Part shown: piece after piece, positions 1-6,224 of the stretch | Layout of the letters: each line of letters begins with the position of its first letter | Numbering within the stretch: the first letter of the stretch is position 1 | DNA from: Rohdeia sp044358925 | GTDB taxonomy: Bacteria; Planctomycetota; UBA1135; GCA-002686595 | Direction of reading: 5' to 3' | DNA: 6,777 nt | Assembly (NCBI GenBank): GCA_044358925.1 | Contig: JBIKNC010000228.1 | Span: forward strand, 1 to 6,777 | The notes under the pieces: generated by a model | Told to the model about the DNA's origin: nothing | The model's database searches: none | What the model saw: the letters and a program-made list of their open reading frames with translations, nothing else | Made by a program: the position numbers and the translations under genes

Positions 1-41
1 ACGTCGTGAGGCGTGTCCTCGAAGCGGTGCCCGCGCCGTGA
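1..41 (+). CDS. C-terminal end of a probable MoxR-family AAA+ ATPase (partial)
   Basis: Reading codons from base 3 gives VVRRVLEAVPAP followed by TGA at 39-41. A short tail of this kind, a helix with a Leu-x-x-Val-x-x-Pro ending, is what I recall at the C-terminus of MoxR ATPases, and a MoxR gene normally lies directly upstream of a DUF58 gene in Bat operons. MoxR would supply ATP hydrolysis to the VWA proteins encoded downstream. Only 12 residues are visible, so the call rests on this tail and on context. The frame beginning at base 1 also meets a TGA at 7-9, but its two residues carry no information. Confidence 0.6.
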   Translation, partial: VVRRVLEAVPAP

Positions 42-76
42 CGATCACCTCGAACAACACTGCGATCCACGCGTGA
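38..76 (+). other. Possible 12-codon coupling mini-ORF between MoxR and DUF58
   Basis: GTG at 38-40 overlaps the probable MoxR stop (GTGA, 38-41). This frame reads MTITSNNTAIHA and stops with TGA at 74-76, which itself overlaps the GTG at 73-75 used here as the DUF58 start. It therefore bridges the two genes with the same 4-base junction seen further down the operon. Bases 41-72 are only 18/32 G+C, clearly below the surrounding genes, and there is no strong Shine-Dalgarno sequence before base 38. It may be a translational-coupling element or a chance arrangement. I infer no function for the peptide. Confidence 0.22.
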
Positions 77-1026
77 TCTCGGACGAGCACGACGAACGCG
101 CCGCGCGCGCGGAACTCGACGAGGTGCTGGCCGAGGTGCGGCGCATCGCGGTGTTCACACGTCGACGCGCGGTGAGCGTCGTCGCGGGCGGTTATCGCTC
201 CGCCTTCAAAGGCACCGGCCTCGAGTTCGAGAGCGTGCGCGAGTACGCCGAGGGCGACGATCCGCGCGCCGTCGACTGGAACGTGACCGCGCGCATGGGG
301 CGGCCGTTCGTCAAGACCTACAGCGACGAACGCGATCGCCTCGTCCTGTTCGCCATCGACGTCGACCGCGGCATGGACGGCGGCCTCGGCGCCTGGTCGT
401 CGCGCCGCGCCGCCGCGTCGATCGTCGCGATGCTCGCGCTGGGTGCGGCCGATCACGGCGACCGCGTCGGAGCGGTGCACTTCGGTCCCGGTCTCCTGCA
501 CCACGCGGCTCCGCGGCGCGGCGCCGGACACGCGCTGTGTGTGGTGCGCGACACACTCGTGCTGCGGCCGGTGCTCGGCGCGCATGACGACGGTGCCTCG
601 CAGCGCGCCTTGAAACTCCTCGCGACGAGCGTTCGTCGGCGCGCGATCCTGTTCGTCGTCACCGACGGTCTGCGCGAACTCGACGAACGCGGCCTGGCCC
701 GCGCGCGGCGCCGGCACGAAGTCGTCGTCGTGCGCGTCGTGCCGGCCGAAGTCGCGGACGCCGCGAGCGGCGCGCGCGTGCGCCTCGTCGATCCCGCGAG
801 CGGACGCACCTTCGTTACGGCGCGCGGTGATTCGCCGGCCGGGCGGGAGGCGCGTGAACGACTCCAGCGGACGCAGATCGAGTTCCGCGAACGCTGCGAA
901 CGCGCCGGCGCGGACCTCGTCGACGCCCACGTTCCGTTCGAAGCCGACCCGACGGCGCTGCTCGCGCCGCTGGTGGAGCTCTTCCGACGGCGTGTCGCCC
1001 ACACGGCGCGTGGTGTGCACGGATGA
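73..1026 (+). CDS. DUF58 family protein of the Bat/MoxR operon
   Basis: This is a cytosolic DUF58 protein, a family with a VWA-like C-terminal half that partners MoxR ATPases. Numbered from GTG 73 (317 aa), the hallmark block is clear: GGYRSAFKGTGLEF at 39-52, then REYAEGDDPRAVDWN at 56-70, VTAR at 71-74 and a VKTYSDERD stretch near 80-88. The VWA-like part begins at FAIDVDRGM (about 93-101), has VTDGL near 196-200, and ends in a typical C-terminal segment with a gap-free ELFRRR. No membrane helix is seen. The metal-site motif is altered: D-x-D-x-G replaces the usual D-x-S-x-S. In-frame GTG at 13 would add 20 residues overlapping the MoxR end, so I prefer GTG 73, although neither start has a good ribosome site. 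The gene overlaps the next by ATGA. The family assignment is firm; the start is not. Confidence 0.9.
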   Translation: MISDEHDERAARAELDEVLAEVRRIAVFTRRRAVSVVAGGYRSAFKGTGLEFESVREYAEGDDPRAVDWNVTARMGRPFVKTYSDERDRLVLFAIDVDRGMDGGLGAWSSRRAAASIVAMLALGAADHGDRVGAVHFGPGLLHHAAPRRGAGHALCVVRDTLVLRPVLGAHDDGASQRALKLLATSVRRRAILFVVTDGLRELDERGLARARRRHEVVVVRVVPAEVADAASGARVRLVDPASGRTFVTARGDSPAGREARERLQRTQIEFRERCERAGADLVDAHVPFEADPTALLAPLVELFRRRVAHTARGVHG

Positions 1027-1970
1027 GGCGCGTGTCGTGCACCGTGTTCGTCGCGCTCGGTGCGTTCCTCGTGACGAGTTGCGCGCCGGTGGGACCCGAC
1101 GCCACGAACGCGGCCGGCCCTCTCGAGATCGAAGTGCGCGGTTTCCCCGACCGCGTCGTGTACGGCGAACCGTTCGAGTTCGAACTCGTGCGCGGGTGCG
1201 ACGCAGCGCTCGAGCTCGAGGCGTTCGACGAAGCGCGGCTCGCTCCGCTGCTCGTGCGCACGCTGGCGGTCGAGACGGAGCGAGCGGGGGCGCGCGTGGT
1301 CGAGACGCGCCGACTGCGCGCGCGCGCACTCGCCCTCGGCGACGCGCCGCTGCCCGCGTTCGTGTCCCGCGCGCGCTTCGGTGGGCGCGAGGAGAGCGCG
1401 CGCCTCGAATGGCCGCCGCTGCTGGTCGAAGCGAGCCTCGCCGCGGACGACGACGGGCGCGCGGAGCTGCCGCTCGAGCTACTGGGTCCCGCACGCCGCG
1501 TGGTGCCGCTCGTCGTCGTGTTCGTCGGGGCGCTCGTGGCCGTCGCCGCCATCGCAACGTTCGTCGTCGTGCGTCGCCGACGCGCCTCACTGCCCACGCC
1601 GGTCGTCGTCGCACCAACCGCGCGCGTCGGTGACGGCGACGAGTTCGACGTGTGGCTCGCGAACCTGCGCGACGCGGCGGGGCGCGATGACCGAGAGTTC
1701 TACTCGACGATCGTGTCGGTGGTGCGCCGCGCCGCGGGTGTGCGTCTGGCGCGCGACCTGTCGAGTGCGACGGCGCGCGAACTCGTCCGGCTGGTCGACG
1801 ACGAACGCATCGCGGGGCCGTGTGCTCGCTCCGAACGTGTGTGTTTCGCACGGCTGCCGATCGAGCGCGACGAGCGCGCGCGCGACCTCGACGCCGCGCT
1901 GCGCTTCGTCGAAGACGCGCGCGAGCGCCGGCGTGCGGATGCGCTTGCGTCGCAGGAGGCCGCGCGATGA
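1023..1970 (+). CDS. BatD-like/DUF4381-like membrane protein with lipoprotein-type signal
   Basis: The 315-residue product starts with a basic n-region and hydrophobic stretch ending in VTSC, a lipobox with Cys20 as the predicted lipidated residue. Residues about 33-155 look beta-rich and extracytoplasmic (FPDRVVYGEPFEFEL at 41-55), resembling a single BatD-type Ig-like unit. One strong membrane helix follows at about 160-183, then RRRR at 184-187 as a cytosolic stop. The tail (about 205-305) is helical; FYSTIVSVVRRAAGVRLA and a CFARLP element near 274-279 resemble the cytosolic tails of BatD and DUF4381 proteins, which sit in this operon position in other genomes. It probably links periplasmic partners to the MoxR/DUF58 pair inside the cell; that role is inferred. 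The ATG overlaps the DUF58 stop (ATGA) and has only a weak ribosome site, so coupling is likely. The exact family is uncertain. Confidence 0.82.
   Translation: MRRVSCTVFVALGAFLVTSCAPVGPDATNAAGPLEIEVRGFPDRVVYGEPFEFELVRGCDAALELEAFDEARLAPLLVRTLAVETERAGARVVETRRLRARALALGDAPLPAFVSRARFGGREESARLEWPPLLVEASLAADDDGRAELPLELLGPARRVVPLVVVFVGALVAVAAIATFVVVRRRRASLPTPVVVAPTARVGDGDEFDVWLANLRDAAGRDDREFYSTIVSVVRRAAGVRLARDLSSATARELVRLVDDERIAGPCARSERVCFARLPIERDERARDLDAALRFVEDARERRRADALASQEAAR
1954..1959 (+). promoter_or_regulatory. Shine-Dalgarno sequence for batA
   Basis: AGGAGG, a perfect anti-16S core, lies 7 bases before ATG 1967. It fixes the BatA start at 1967, even though the reading frame stays open upstream to a GTG at 1820. 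Confidence 0.85.
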
Positions 1971-2965
1971 GCCGCTTCACCTTCGAGGAGCCGCTCCTCG
2001 GCTGCGCAGCACTCGCCGCCTGTGTGTGTGTCGCCGTCGCGCTCCGGCGGCGTCGTGCGCTCGCGACGGCGCGCGGCGAACGTTCGGCGCCGAGCGCGGC
2101 GGCGGTGCTGCTCGGCGCACGGGCGCCGTTCGTCGAGAAGCTGCCGTTGGTCTCCGCAGCACTCGGCCTCCTGTGTCTGTGCCTCGCGCTCGCGCGTCCC
2201 GTCGAACGCGTCGCGGAAGCGCTCACGCGCCGCGGCCGCGACGTCGTGCTCGTGCTCGACGTGTCCTCGTCGATGGGGGAACGCGACCTCGATCGCGAAC
2301 GCACACGCCTCGCGGTCGCACGCGACGCTGCTGCGGAGTTCGTCGCGGCGCGACCCGCGGACCGCTTCGCGCTCGTGACCTTCGCGCGTTTCCCGGACCT
2401 CGTCGTGCCGCTCACTCACGACCACGTGGCGATGAACGCCGCGCTCGCTGCGCTGGAACTCGTCGAGCCCGACGGCGACGAAGACGTGACCGGCATCGGC
2501 CTCGCACTCGCGCGTGCGACGCGCGCGGCGAGCGGCGACGGACGGCGCGTGGTCGTCCTCCTCACCGACGGTCTCGAGAACGTCGCGAACGGGCGCGCGG
2601 GTGAGATCACGCCGGTCGACGCCGCCCGCCTCGCGAAGAGCGCGGGTGTGCGTGTCCACACGATCGCGGCCGGCGCACAGCTCGCGGATGCTGCGTCCGA
2701 CGCAGCGTCCGCACCAGCGGGCGGCGCCGCTTCGAGCGACGAACTCGCGGCGATCGCACGCCACACCGGAGGCACTGCGGCGCGCGTCGGCGACGCGCAG
2801 GGACTCGCGCTCGTGTGGGACACGATCGATCGCTTCGAGGCCGTCGAGTGGAACACGCCGGTGGTTCGCACGTTCGAGCGCTTCCATCTGTTGGTCGCGG
2901 CCGGTGTCGCGCTGCTCGTGCTGGCGCGCGGCCTGAATGAAGGCCCGTGTGAGGTGCTGCCGTGA
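1967..2965 (+). CDS. batA: BatA, membrane-anchored VWA-domain protein
   Basis: The 332-residue product has the BatA plan: a first membrane helix at about 10-26 followed by RRRR, a second at about 60-77 ending in ALARP, a VWA domain at about 91-290, and a C-terminal helix at about 306-320. The metal-ion-dependent adhesion site is complete: DVSSSM gives Asp98, Ser100 and Ser102, with Thr175 in DVTGIG and Asp201 in LLTDGLEN. The conserved end of the domain, DELAAIARHTGG (259-270) then WDTIDRFEAVE (284-294), is also present. The VWA domain should face the periplasm and interact with BatB and BatD. Before DELAA, residues 241-256 form a short Ala/Ser-rich stretch where other BatA proteins carry a less simple loop. 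The first two helices contain five cysteines (13, 19, 21, 70, 72). The gene overlaps its neighbours at ATGA and GTGA. Identification is very secure; the substrate is unknown. Confidence 0.93.
   Translation: MSRFTFEEPLLGCAALAACVCVAVALRRRRALATARGERSAPSAAAVLLGARAPFVEKLPLVSAALGLLCLCLALARPVERVAEALTRRGRDVVLVLDVSSSMGERDLDRERTRLAVARDAAAEFVAARPADRFALVTFARFPDLVVPLTHDHVAMNAALAALELVEPDGDEDVTGIGLALARATRAASGDGRRVVVLLTDGLENVANGRAGEITPVDAARLAKSAGVRVHTIAAGAQLADAASDAASAPAGGAASSDELAAIARHTGGTAARVGDAQGLALVWDTIDRFEAVEWNTPVVRTFERFHLLVAAGVALLVLARGLNEGPCEVLP
2951..2954 (+). promoter_or_regulatory. Shine-Dalgarno sequence for batB
   Basis: GAGG (within GAGGTG) lies 7 bases before GTG 2962. It supports the GTGA overlap start over any later in-frame codon. 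Confidence 0.65.
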
Positions 2966-3972
2966 GCAGCGCGCCGCTGGAGTCCATCGAGTTCGCGGCT
3001 CCGGGTGTGTTGGTGGCACTCGTGCTCGTTCCCGTCGCGCTGGTGCTCGACGTGTGGCTCGTGCGGCGGCGCGCGCGTCGTGTGCGCGAGGTGCTGGGCT
3101 CGCGCGCGGCGCAGCGCGCGGCGACCGTCGGCGTGCGACGGCGCCGCATGTGCAGCGCGGGCGCGCTGCTGTGTGCCGTCGTCGCGCTCGCGAGTCCGCG
3201 TGCGGGCGAGGCGCAGGAACGCGCACCGTTGCCGAGCGACACGGTCGTGTGCCTCGACGTGTCGCGTTCGATGCTCGCGGGCGACACCGCGCCGACCCGC
3301 CTCGCCCATGCGAAGCGCTGCATCGCGGAACTCGCCCAGCGCCGCCCGGGTGAGCGCTTCGCACTGGTCCTTTTCGCCGGTGAGGCGCTCGTGCGCGCGC
3401 CGTTGACAGCGGATGCGTCGGCGCTCATGGAGATGCTCGAAGCGAGCGGTCCGGACGACATCGCATTCGGTGGAACCGACCTCGGAGCGGCGCTCGCACG
3501 GGCCGGTGACGTCCTCGCAGCCGCGAACAGCGAGTCGAGCGGCCACAACGTACTTCTCGTCACCGACGGCGAGGACCACGGCGGCGCGGGCGCGGCAGCC
3601 GCAGCGGACTTGGCGCGCGCCGGCGTGCGCGTCGGGGTGCTCGGCCTCGGGAGCGAACGCGGCGCGAAGATCGCGATCGACGGCGGCGCGCGCTTCCTCA
3701 CGGACGCGAGCGGCGTCGAGGTCGTCTCGCGACTCGATGCGGCCGGACTCACGCGCCTGGCCGAGGCGGGCGACGGCGCGTTCCGCGCTCCGGCGAGCGG
3801 TGGCGACGCTCTCGAACTCGTCGAGCTGTTCGACGCGCTCGCGCGCGAGCGCCTCGCACAGCTTCCGCCCGAAGAACGCGCGTCGCAGCGCGCGCCGGTG
3901 CAGGGTTGGTTCGTCGGGGCGGCGCTGGTGTTGGTGCTCGCGGGGTTGTTCGTGCGCGGAGGACGCTCGTGA
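2962..3972 (+). CDS. batB: BatB, membrane-anchored VWA-domain protein
   Basis: The 336-residue protein has a membrane helix at about 13-34 followed by a basic RRRARR loop, a second hydrophobic stretch at about 64-78, a VWA domain at about 93-290, and a final helix at about 316-331. The metal site is intact: LDVSRSM gives Asp99, Ser101 and Ser103, with Thr172 in GGTDLGAAL and Asp202 in VTDGED. Sequences typical of BatB rather than BatA are SMLAGDTAPTRLAHAKR (103-119), FAGEALVRAPLTAD (138-151), and the FLTDASGVEVVSRLD region at 245-259 with its turn to LTRLAEAGDGAF. The protein presumably pairs with BatA at the membrane. Unlike some operons, BatB is not fused to the repeat protein: the BatC-like gene follows separately through a GTGA overlap. 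Identification is very secure. Confidence 0.93.
   Translation: MSSAPLESIEFAAPGVLVALVLVPVALVLDVWLVRRRARRVREVLGSRAAQRAATVGVRRRRMCSAGALLCAVVALASPRAGEAQERAPLPSDTVVCLDVSRSMLAGDTAPTRLAHAKRCIAELAQRRPGERFALVLFAGEALVRAPLTADASALMEMLEASGPDDIAFGGTDLGAALARAGDVLAAANSESSGHNVLLVTDGEDHGGAGAAAAADLARAGVRVGVLGLGSERGAKIAIDGGARFLTDASGVEVVSRLDAAGLTRLAEAGDGAFRAPASGGDALELVELFDALARERLAQLPPEERASQRAPVQGWFVGAALVLVLAGLFVRGGRS
3958..3963 (+). promoter_or_regulatory. Shine-Dalgarno sequence for the batC-like gene
   Basis: GGAGGA lies 5 bases before GTG 3969 and decides that start. A second GAGGAA at 3971-3976 lies 4 bases before an in-frame GTG at 3981, so a product four residues shorter is also possible. Both starts give a usable signal peptide. 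Confidence 0.75.
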
Positions 3973-4781
3973 GGAACTTCGTGAGGGCGCGCGCGTTCGT
4001 GTGTGCTGCTGCACTCGTGGCCGCCGGGTGCCGCGATGCGAAGAGCGCACGCCACGCCGTGAGTGTCGCGGCGTTCGAACGCGGCGACGTGCGCGCAGCC
4101 ATCGACCGGTTGAGCGAGCTGCGAACCGCCGCACTGGCGCTCGAAGAGCTCGGCCCCGACGACGCGCGTGTGCTTCACGATGCAGCGCTCATGGCGCTCG
4201 TCGCGCAGGAATGGCGTGCTGCGGAGGAGGCGGCCGGGCGGCTCGCGAACAGCGCCGCTGGTCGTTGGACCGCGCACGCCGCACTGATGGTCGGAGTGTC
4301 GCGGCACGAGCGCGCCCGACTGTCCGCGCTGCAGGCGCTCGGGCCCGAGGTCGAGCCGTTCGCGTTCGAGGCCGCGCTCGCCCAGGTGCGTTCGGCGCAG
4401 GCGGCGTACGTGCAGGTGCTCGTGCTCGACGGCGAGGTCGAAGCGGCCGACGCCGAGGTGTTGCTGGCCGCCGCGCGCAATCTCGAGCGCTGCGAGCGAC
4501 TCGCCCGCGAGATCGAGCGCCTGCGCGCCGAGGCGCAAGCGGCGCGCGCGCGGCGCGAGGCCGACGGCGATCCGAACGTCGAGATCGTGCCGGAGGACGG
4601 CGGCGCGGCGGAGGCGGGGGAGGTCGACGACGAGGCGCGCGGCGACGCGCCGTGGACCGACCTGGGCCCCGATGAGTTGGCGGCACTGGAAGCGTTGCTC
4701 GGCGACAAGGAGCGCGAGAAGATCGAACTGCGCCGTGCGCGGCGCGAGCGGCGTTCGAGCGCCGTGGAGCGCGACTGGTGA
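3969..4781 (+). CDS. batC: BatC-like helical-repeat lipoprotein
   Basis: The 270-residue product begins MRNFVRARAF and a hydrophobic run ending in AAGC, so it is probably a lipoprotein with lipidated Cys21; Ala rather than Leu at -3 makes this lipobox less than ideal. Residues about 28-195 are almost entirely helical and alanine-rich. The AAFERGDVRAAIDRL element (34-48) and later helix pairs look like degenerate TPR repeats, as in BatC. An acidic, low-complexity linker covers about 199-228. The C-terminus has LGPDELAALEALLGDKE (232-248), a very basic stretch, and the ending VERDW. I recall a Val-Glu-Lys/Arg-Asp-Trp ending in BatC-type proteins of such operons, and this with position between batB and batD is the main reason for the name. 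It likely acts as a periplasmic scaffold. The repeat assignment needs a profile search. Confidence 0.75.
   Translation: MRNFVRARAFVCAAALVAAGCRDAKSARHAVSVAAFERGDVRAAIDRLSELRTAALALEELGPDDARVLHDAALMALVAQEWRAAEEAAGRLANSAAGRWTAHAALMVGVSRHERARLSALQALGPEVEPFAFEAALAQVRSAQAAYVQVLVLDGEVEAADAEVLLAAARNLERCERLAREIERLRAEAQAARARREADGDPNVEIVPEDGGAAEAGEVDDEARGDAPWTDLGPDELAALEALLGDKEREKIELRRARRERRSSAVERDW
4766..4769 (+). promoter_or_regulatory. Shine-Dalgarno sequence for batD
   Basis: GGAG lies 8 bases before GTG 4778, which overlaps the BatC stop as GTGA. The only nearby ATG (4787) is 17 bases away from it, so GTG 4778 is the preferred start. Confidence 0.6.
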
Positions 4782-6157
4782 ACGACATGCTGCTCCACGC
4801 ACTCTTGGCCGTGTGTTCGTTCGGTGCGCTCCAGGAGGCAGCGCACGTGTCCGCACACGAAGCGCCGCTCGTCGCAGCGTGGACGATCGACACGGCCACG
4901 CCGTTCGTCGGCGAACGGCTGACGCTCGAGTTGGCGCTCGAGGGCTCCACCGACTTCCTCGCGAACGAAGTCGTGACCCGCACGCTGCGGCGCCTGGGAC
5001 GCGCGGTGGAGTTCGACACCGGGCTGCGGCCGGCGGCCACGGCGTTGCTCGAAGTGGTCGGCTTCGCCGAGACCACCGACGGGCCCACGTGTGTGGTCGA
5101 CGGAACGGTCGTGAGCGGAGCGCGGCTCGAACTCGCCGACGGGCGCGAGCGTTTCTCGGTGCGTGTGGACGTCCTCGCAACGGCGCCAGGCCTCGTGCAA
5201 CCGGACCCGCGTCTCGTCTTCGCGGTGCGCCGAGCGCGCGCCGTCGGTGTCTTCGGTGCGGACGTGACGAGCGACTACGACGTGCACGAACTCGCGGTCG
5301 AAGCGCCGGCCCTCGAAGTGCGCGCGCTGCCGGCCGAGGCCGAGGGGCTTGCGGTGGGGGCGTTCGAACTCGTGTGCGACGCATCGGACGCGCCGCCCGC
5401 GCAGGCAGGTGATCGGCTCGCGCTCGTCGCGCGCGTGCGCGGCGCGGAGAACCTGGAGCACGTGCACGTGCCGCGCCTCGAGAGTGGCGCCGCTCTGCAC
5501 GTGCTCGGCGTGCTCGAAGCCCGTACGGCGACGGAGCGCGTCTTCACGTTCGACGTCGAGGTGCTCGCCGCACCCGCGGCGCCGTGTGAGTTCGTGCTCG
5601 AGACGTTCGACCCGACCGGCGCCGGCCGTGTCGTGGAGCACCGGGTGCCGGTCGGACTCGCGATCGTCGCCCCGAACCTAGCGGCGGAGTTGCCTGCGCC
5701 GACGCCCACGAGCACCGACGACCATCCGCCCGCACACCGCGACCTGCGGCTCCTCGCGTGGTGTGCCGTCGTTGCGTTCGGCGCCTTCGCTGCGTTCGTG
5801 CTCGTCGTTCGACGGCGCGCGCGCCGCCTGCACGAGCTCCCAGATGCACTGCTGGTCGCGGCCCACGCGGCGCGGCGCGCGGCGTTCGAACGTGGTGATA
5901 CTGGAGCCGCACTCGCGGCCTTCGTGGAGACACTCTTCGAGGTCCCGGTCGCCGCGCGCAGCGGTGCGGCATTGCTCGATCACCTCACCCGTTGCGGCGT
6001 TCCGCCGGAACTCGCAGCGCGCGTTGGGGAACGTGTCGATGCTGCGCTGCACGCGCGCTACGGCGGCGAAGTCCGAGCGACGGAGCCGAGCGCTGTCGAC
6101 GATCTGTGCGCGGAACTCGAGCGCATAGCGCGGCCGAACCCTCGCAACGTGCGCTGA
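4778..6157 (+). CDS. batD: BatD, oxygen-tolerance family membrane protein
   Basis: The 459-residue protein has an N-terminal hydrophobic segment at about 4-18 (probable signal peptide, with no Lys or Arg before it), a long beta-rich extracytoplasmic region at about 30-300, one membrane helix at about 325-345 followed by RRRARR, and a helical cytosolic tail to the end. BatD features include PFVGERLTLELALEG (42-56), the second-domain pattern LVARVRGAENLEHVHVP (216-232) and the closing FDP...HRVPVGL segment (277-294). The tail has the LLDHLTRCGVPPELAAR element (399-415) and ARYGG (426-430), matching the tails of other BatD proteins. It is shorter than many BatD proteins of around 550-600 residues. 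BatD is thought to anchor the BatA/BatB complex; the biochemical role is unproven. It is the last gene of the operon, with a hairpin immediately after its stop. Confidence 0.88.
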   Translation: MNDMLLHALLAVCSFGALQEAAHVSAHEAPLVAAWTIDTATPFVGERLTLELALEGSTDFLANEVVTRTLRRLGRAVEFDTGLRPAATALLEVVGFAETTDGPTCVVDGTVVSGARLELADGRERFSVRVDVLATAPGLVQPDPRLVFAVRRARAVGVFGADVTSDYDVHELAVEAPALEVRALPAEAEGLAVGAFELVCDASDAPPAQAGDRLALVARVRGAENLEHVHVPRLESGAALHVLGVLEARTATERVFTFDVEVLAAPAAPCEFVLETFDPTGAGRVVEHRVPVGLAIVAPNLAAELPAPTPTSTDDHPPAHRDLRLLAWCAVVAFGAFAAFVLVVRRRARRLHELPDALLVAAHAARRAAFERGDTGAALAAFVETLFEVPVAARSGAALLDHLTRCGVPPELAARVGERVDAALHARYGGEVRATEPSAVDDLCAELERIARPNPRNVR

Positions 6158-6180
6158 TCGCCGCGCTCTTCGCGACGATC
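6156..6180 (+). terminator. Hairpin at the end of the bat operon, possible terminator
   Basis: GATCG-C-CGCG at 6156-6165 pairs with CGCG-A-CGATC at 6171-6180: nine base pairs, one C-A mismatch and a 5-base loop CTCTT. It begins within the BatD stop codon. No T-run follows, so it is not a canonical intrinsic terminator, though U-poor hairpins are common at gene ends in GC-rich genomes. It could also protect the 3' end of the message. Confidence 0.4.
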
Positions 6181-6194
6181 CCGGCCCTTCGTGC

Positions 6195-6224
6195 TTGACC
6201 CACCCGCGCACCGATCGGGAAACT
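6195..6224 (+). promoter_or_regulatory. Possible sigma70-type promoter for the antiporter gene
   Basis: TTGACC at 6195-6200 matches five of six bases of the -35 consensus. After an 18-base spacer, GAAACT at 6219-6224 matches only three of six bases of TATAAT but is one of the few AT-richer patches here. Transcription would begin near 6231, giving a leader of roughly 37 bases before ATG 6268. This is a pattern judgement only. Confidence 0.4.

Noticed and set aside
13..72. A longer DUF58 start at GTG 13
   Set aside because: It overlaps the probable MoxR tail by 29 bases, its GAGG lies only one base from the start, and the 20 added residues do not resemble the family. It remains possible.
1820..1966. 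An upstream extension of BatA to GTG 1820
   Set aside because: The added 49 residues are Arg-rich and overlap the preceding gene, whereas ATG 1967 has a perfect ribosome site and begins a normal BatA N-terminus.
2021..2031. TG repeat (five and a half units) in batA as a phase-variable tract
   Set aside because: It is too short to suggest regular slippage, and the frame is intact.
1381..2604. A plus-strand frame of 407 codons overlapping the lipobox gene and batA
   Set aside because: The translation is Arg-rich with no domain, and it overlaps two well-supported genes in another frame.
1700..4134. Minus-strand open frames of 554 and 572 codons
   Set aside because: They are antisense to batA, batB and the lipobox gene, are rich in Arg, His and Ser, and lack recognisable motifs. 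They look like shadows of codon bias.
2607..5384. A minus-strand open frame of 925 codons
   Set aside because: It lies opposite batA-batD, and its product is an Arg/Pro/Ala-rich string without domain features. Long antisense frames arise automatically opposite GC-rich codons, and the plus-strand genes show clear families.
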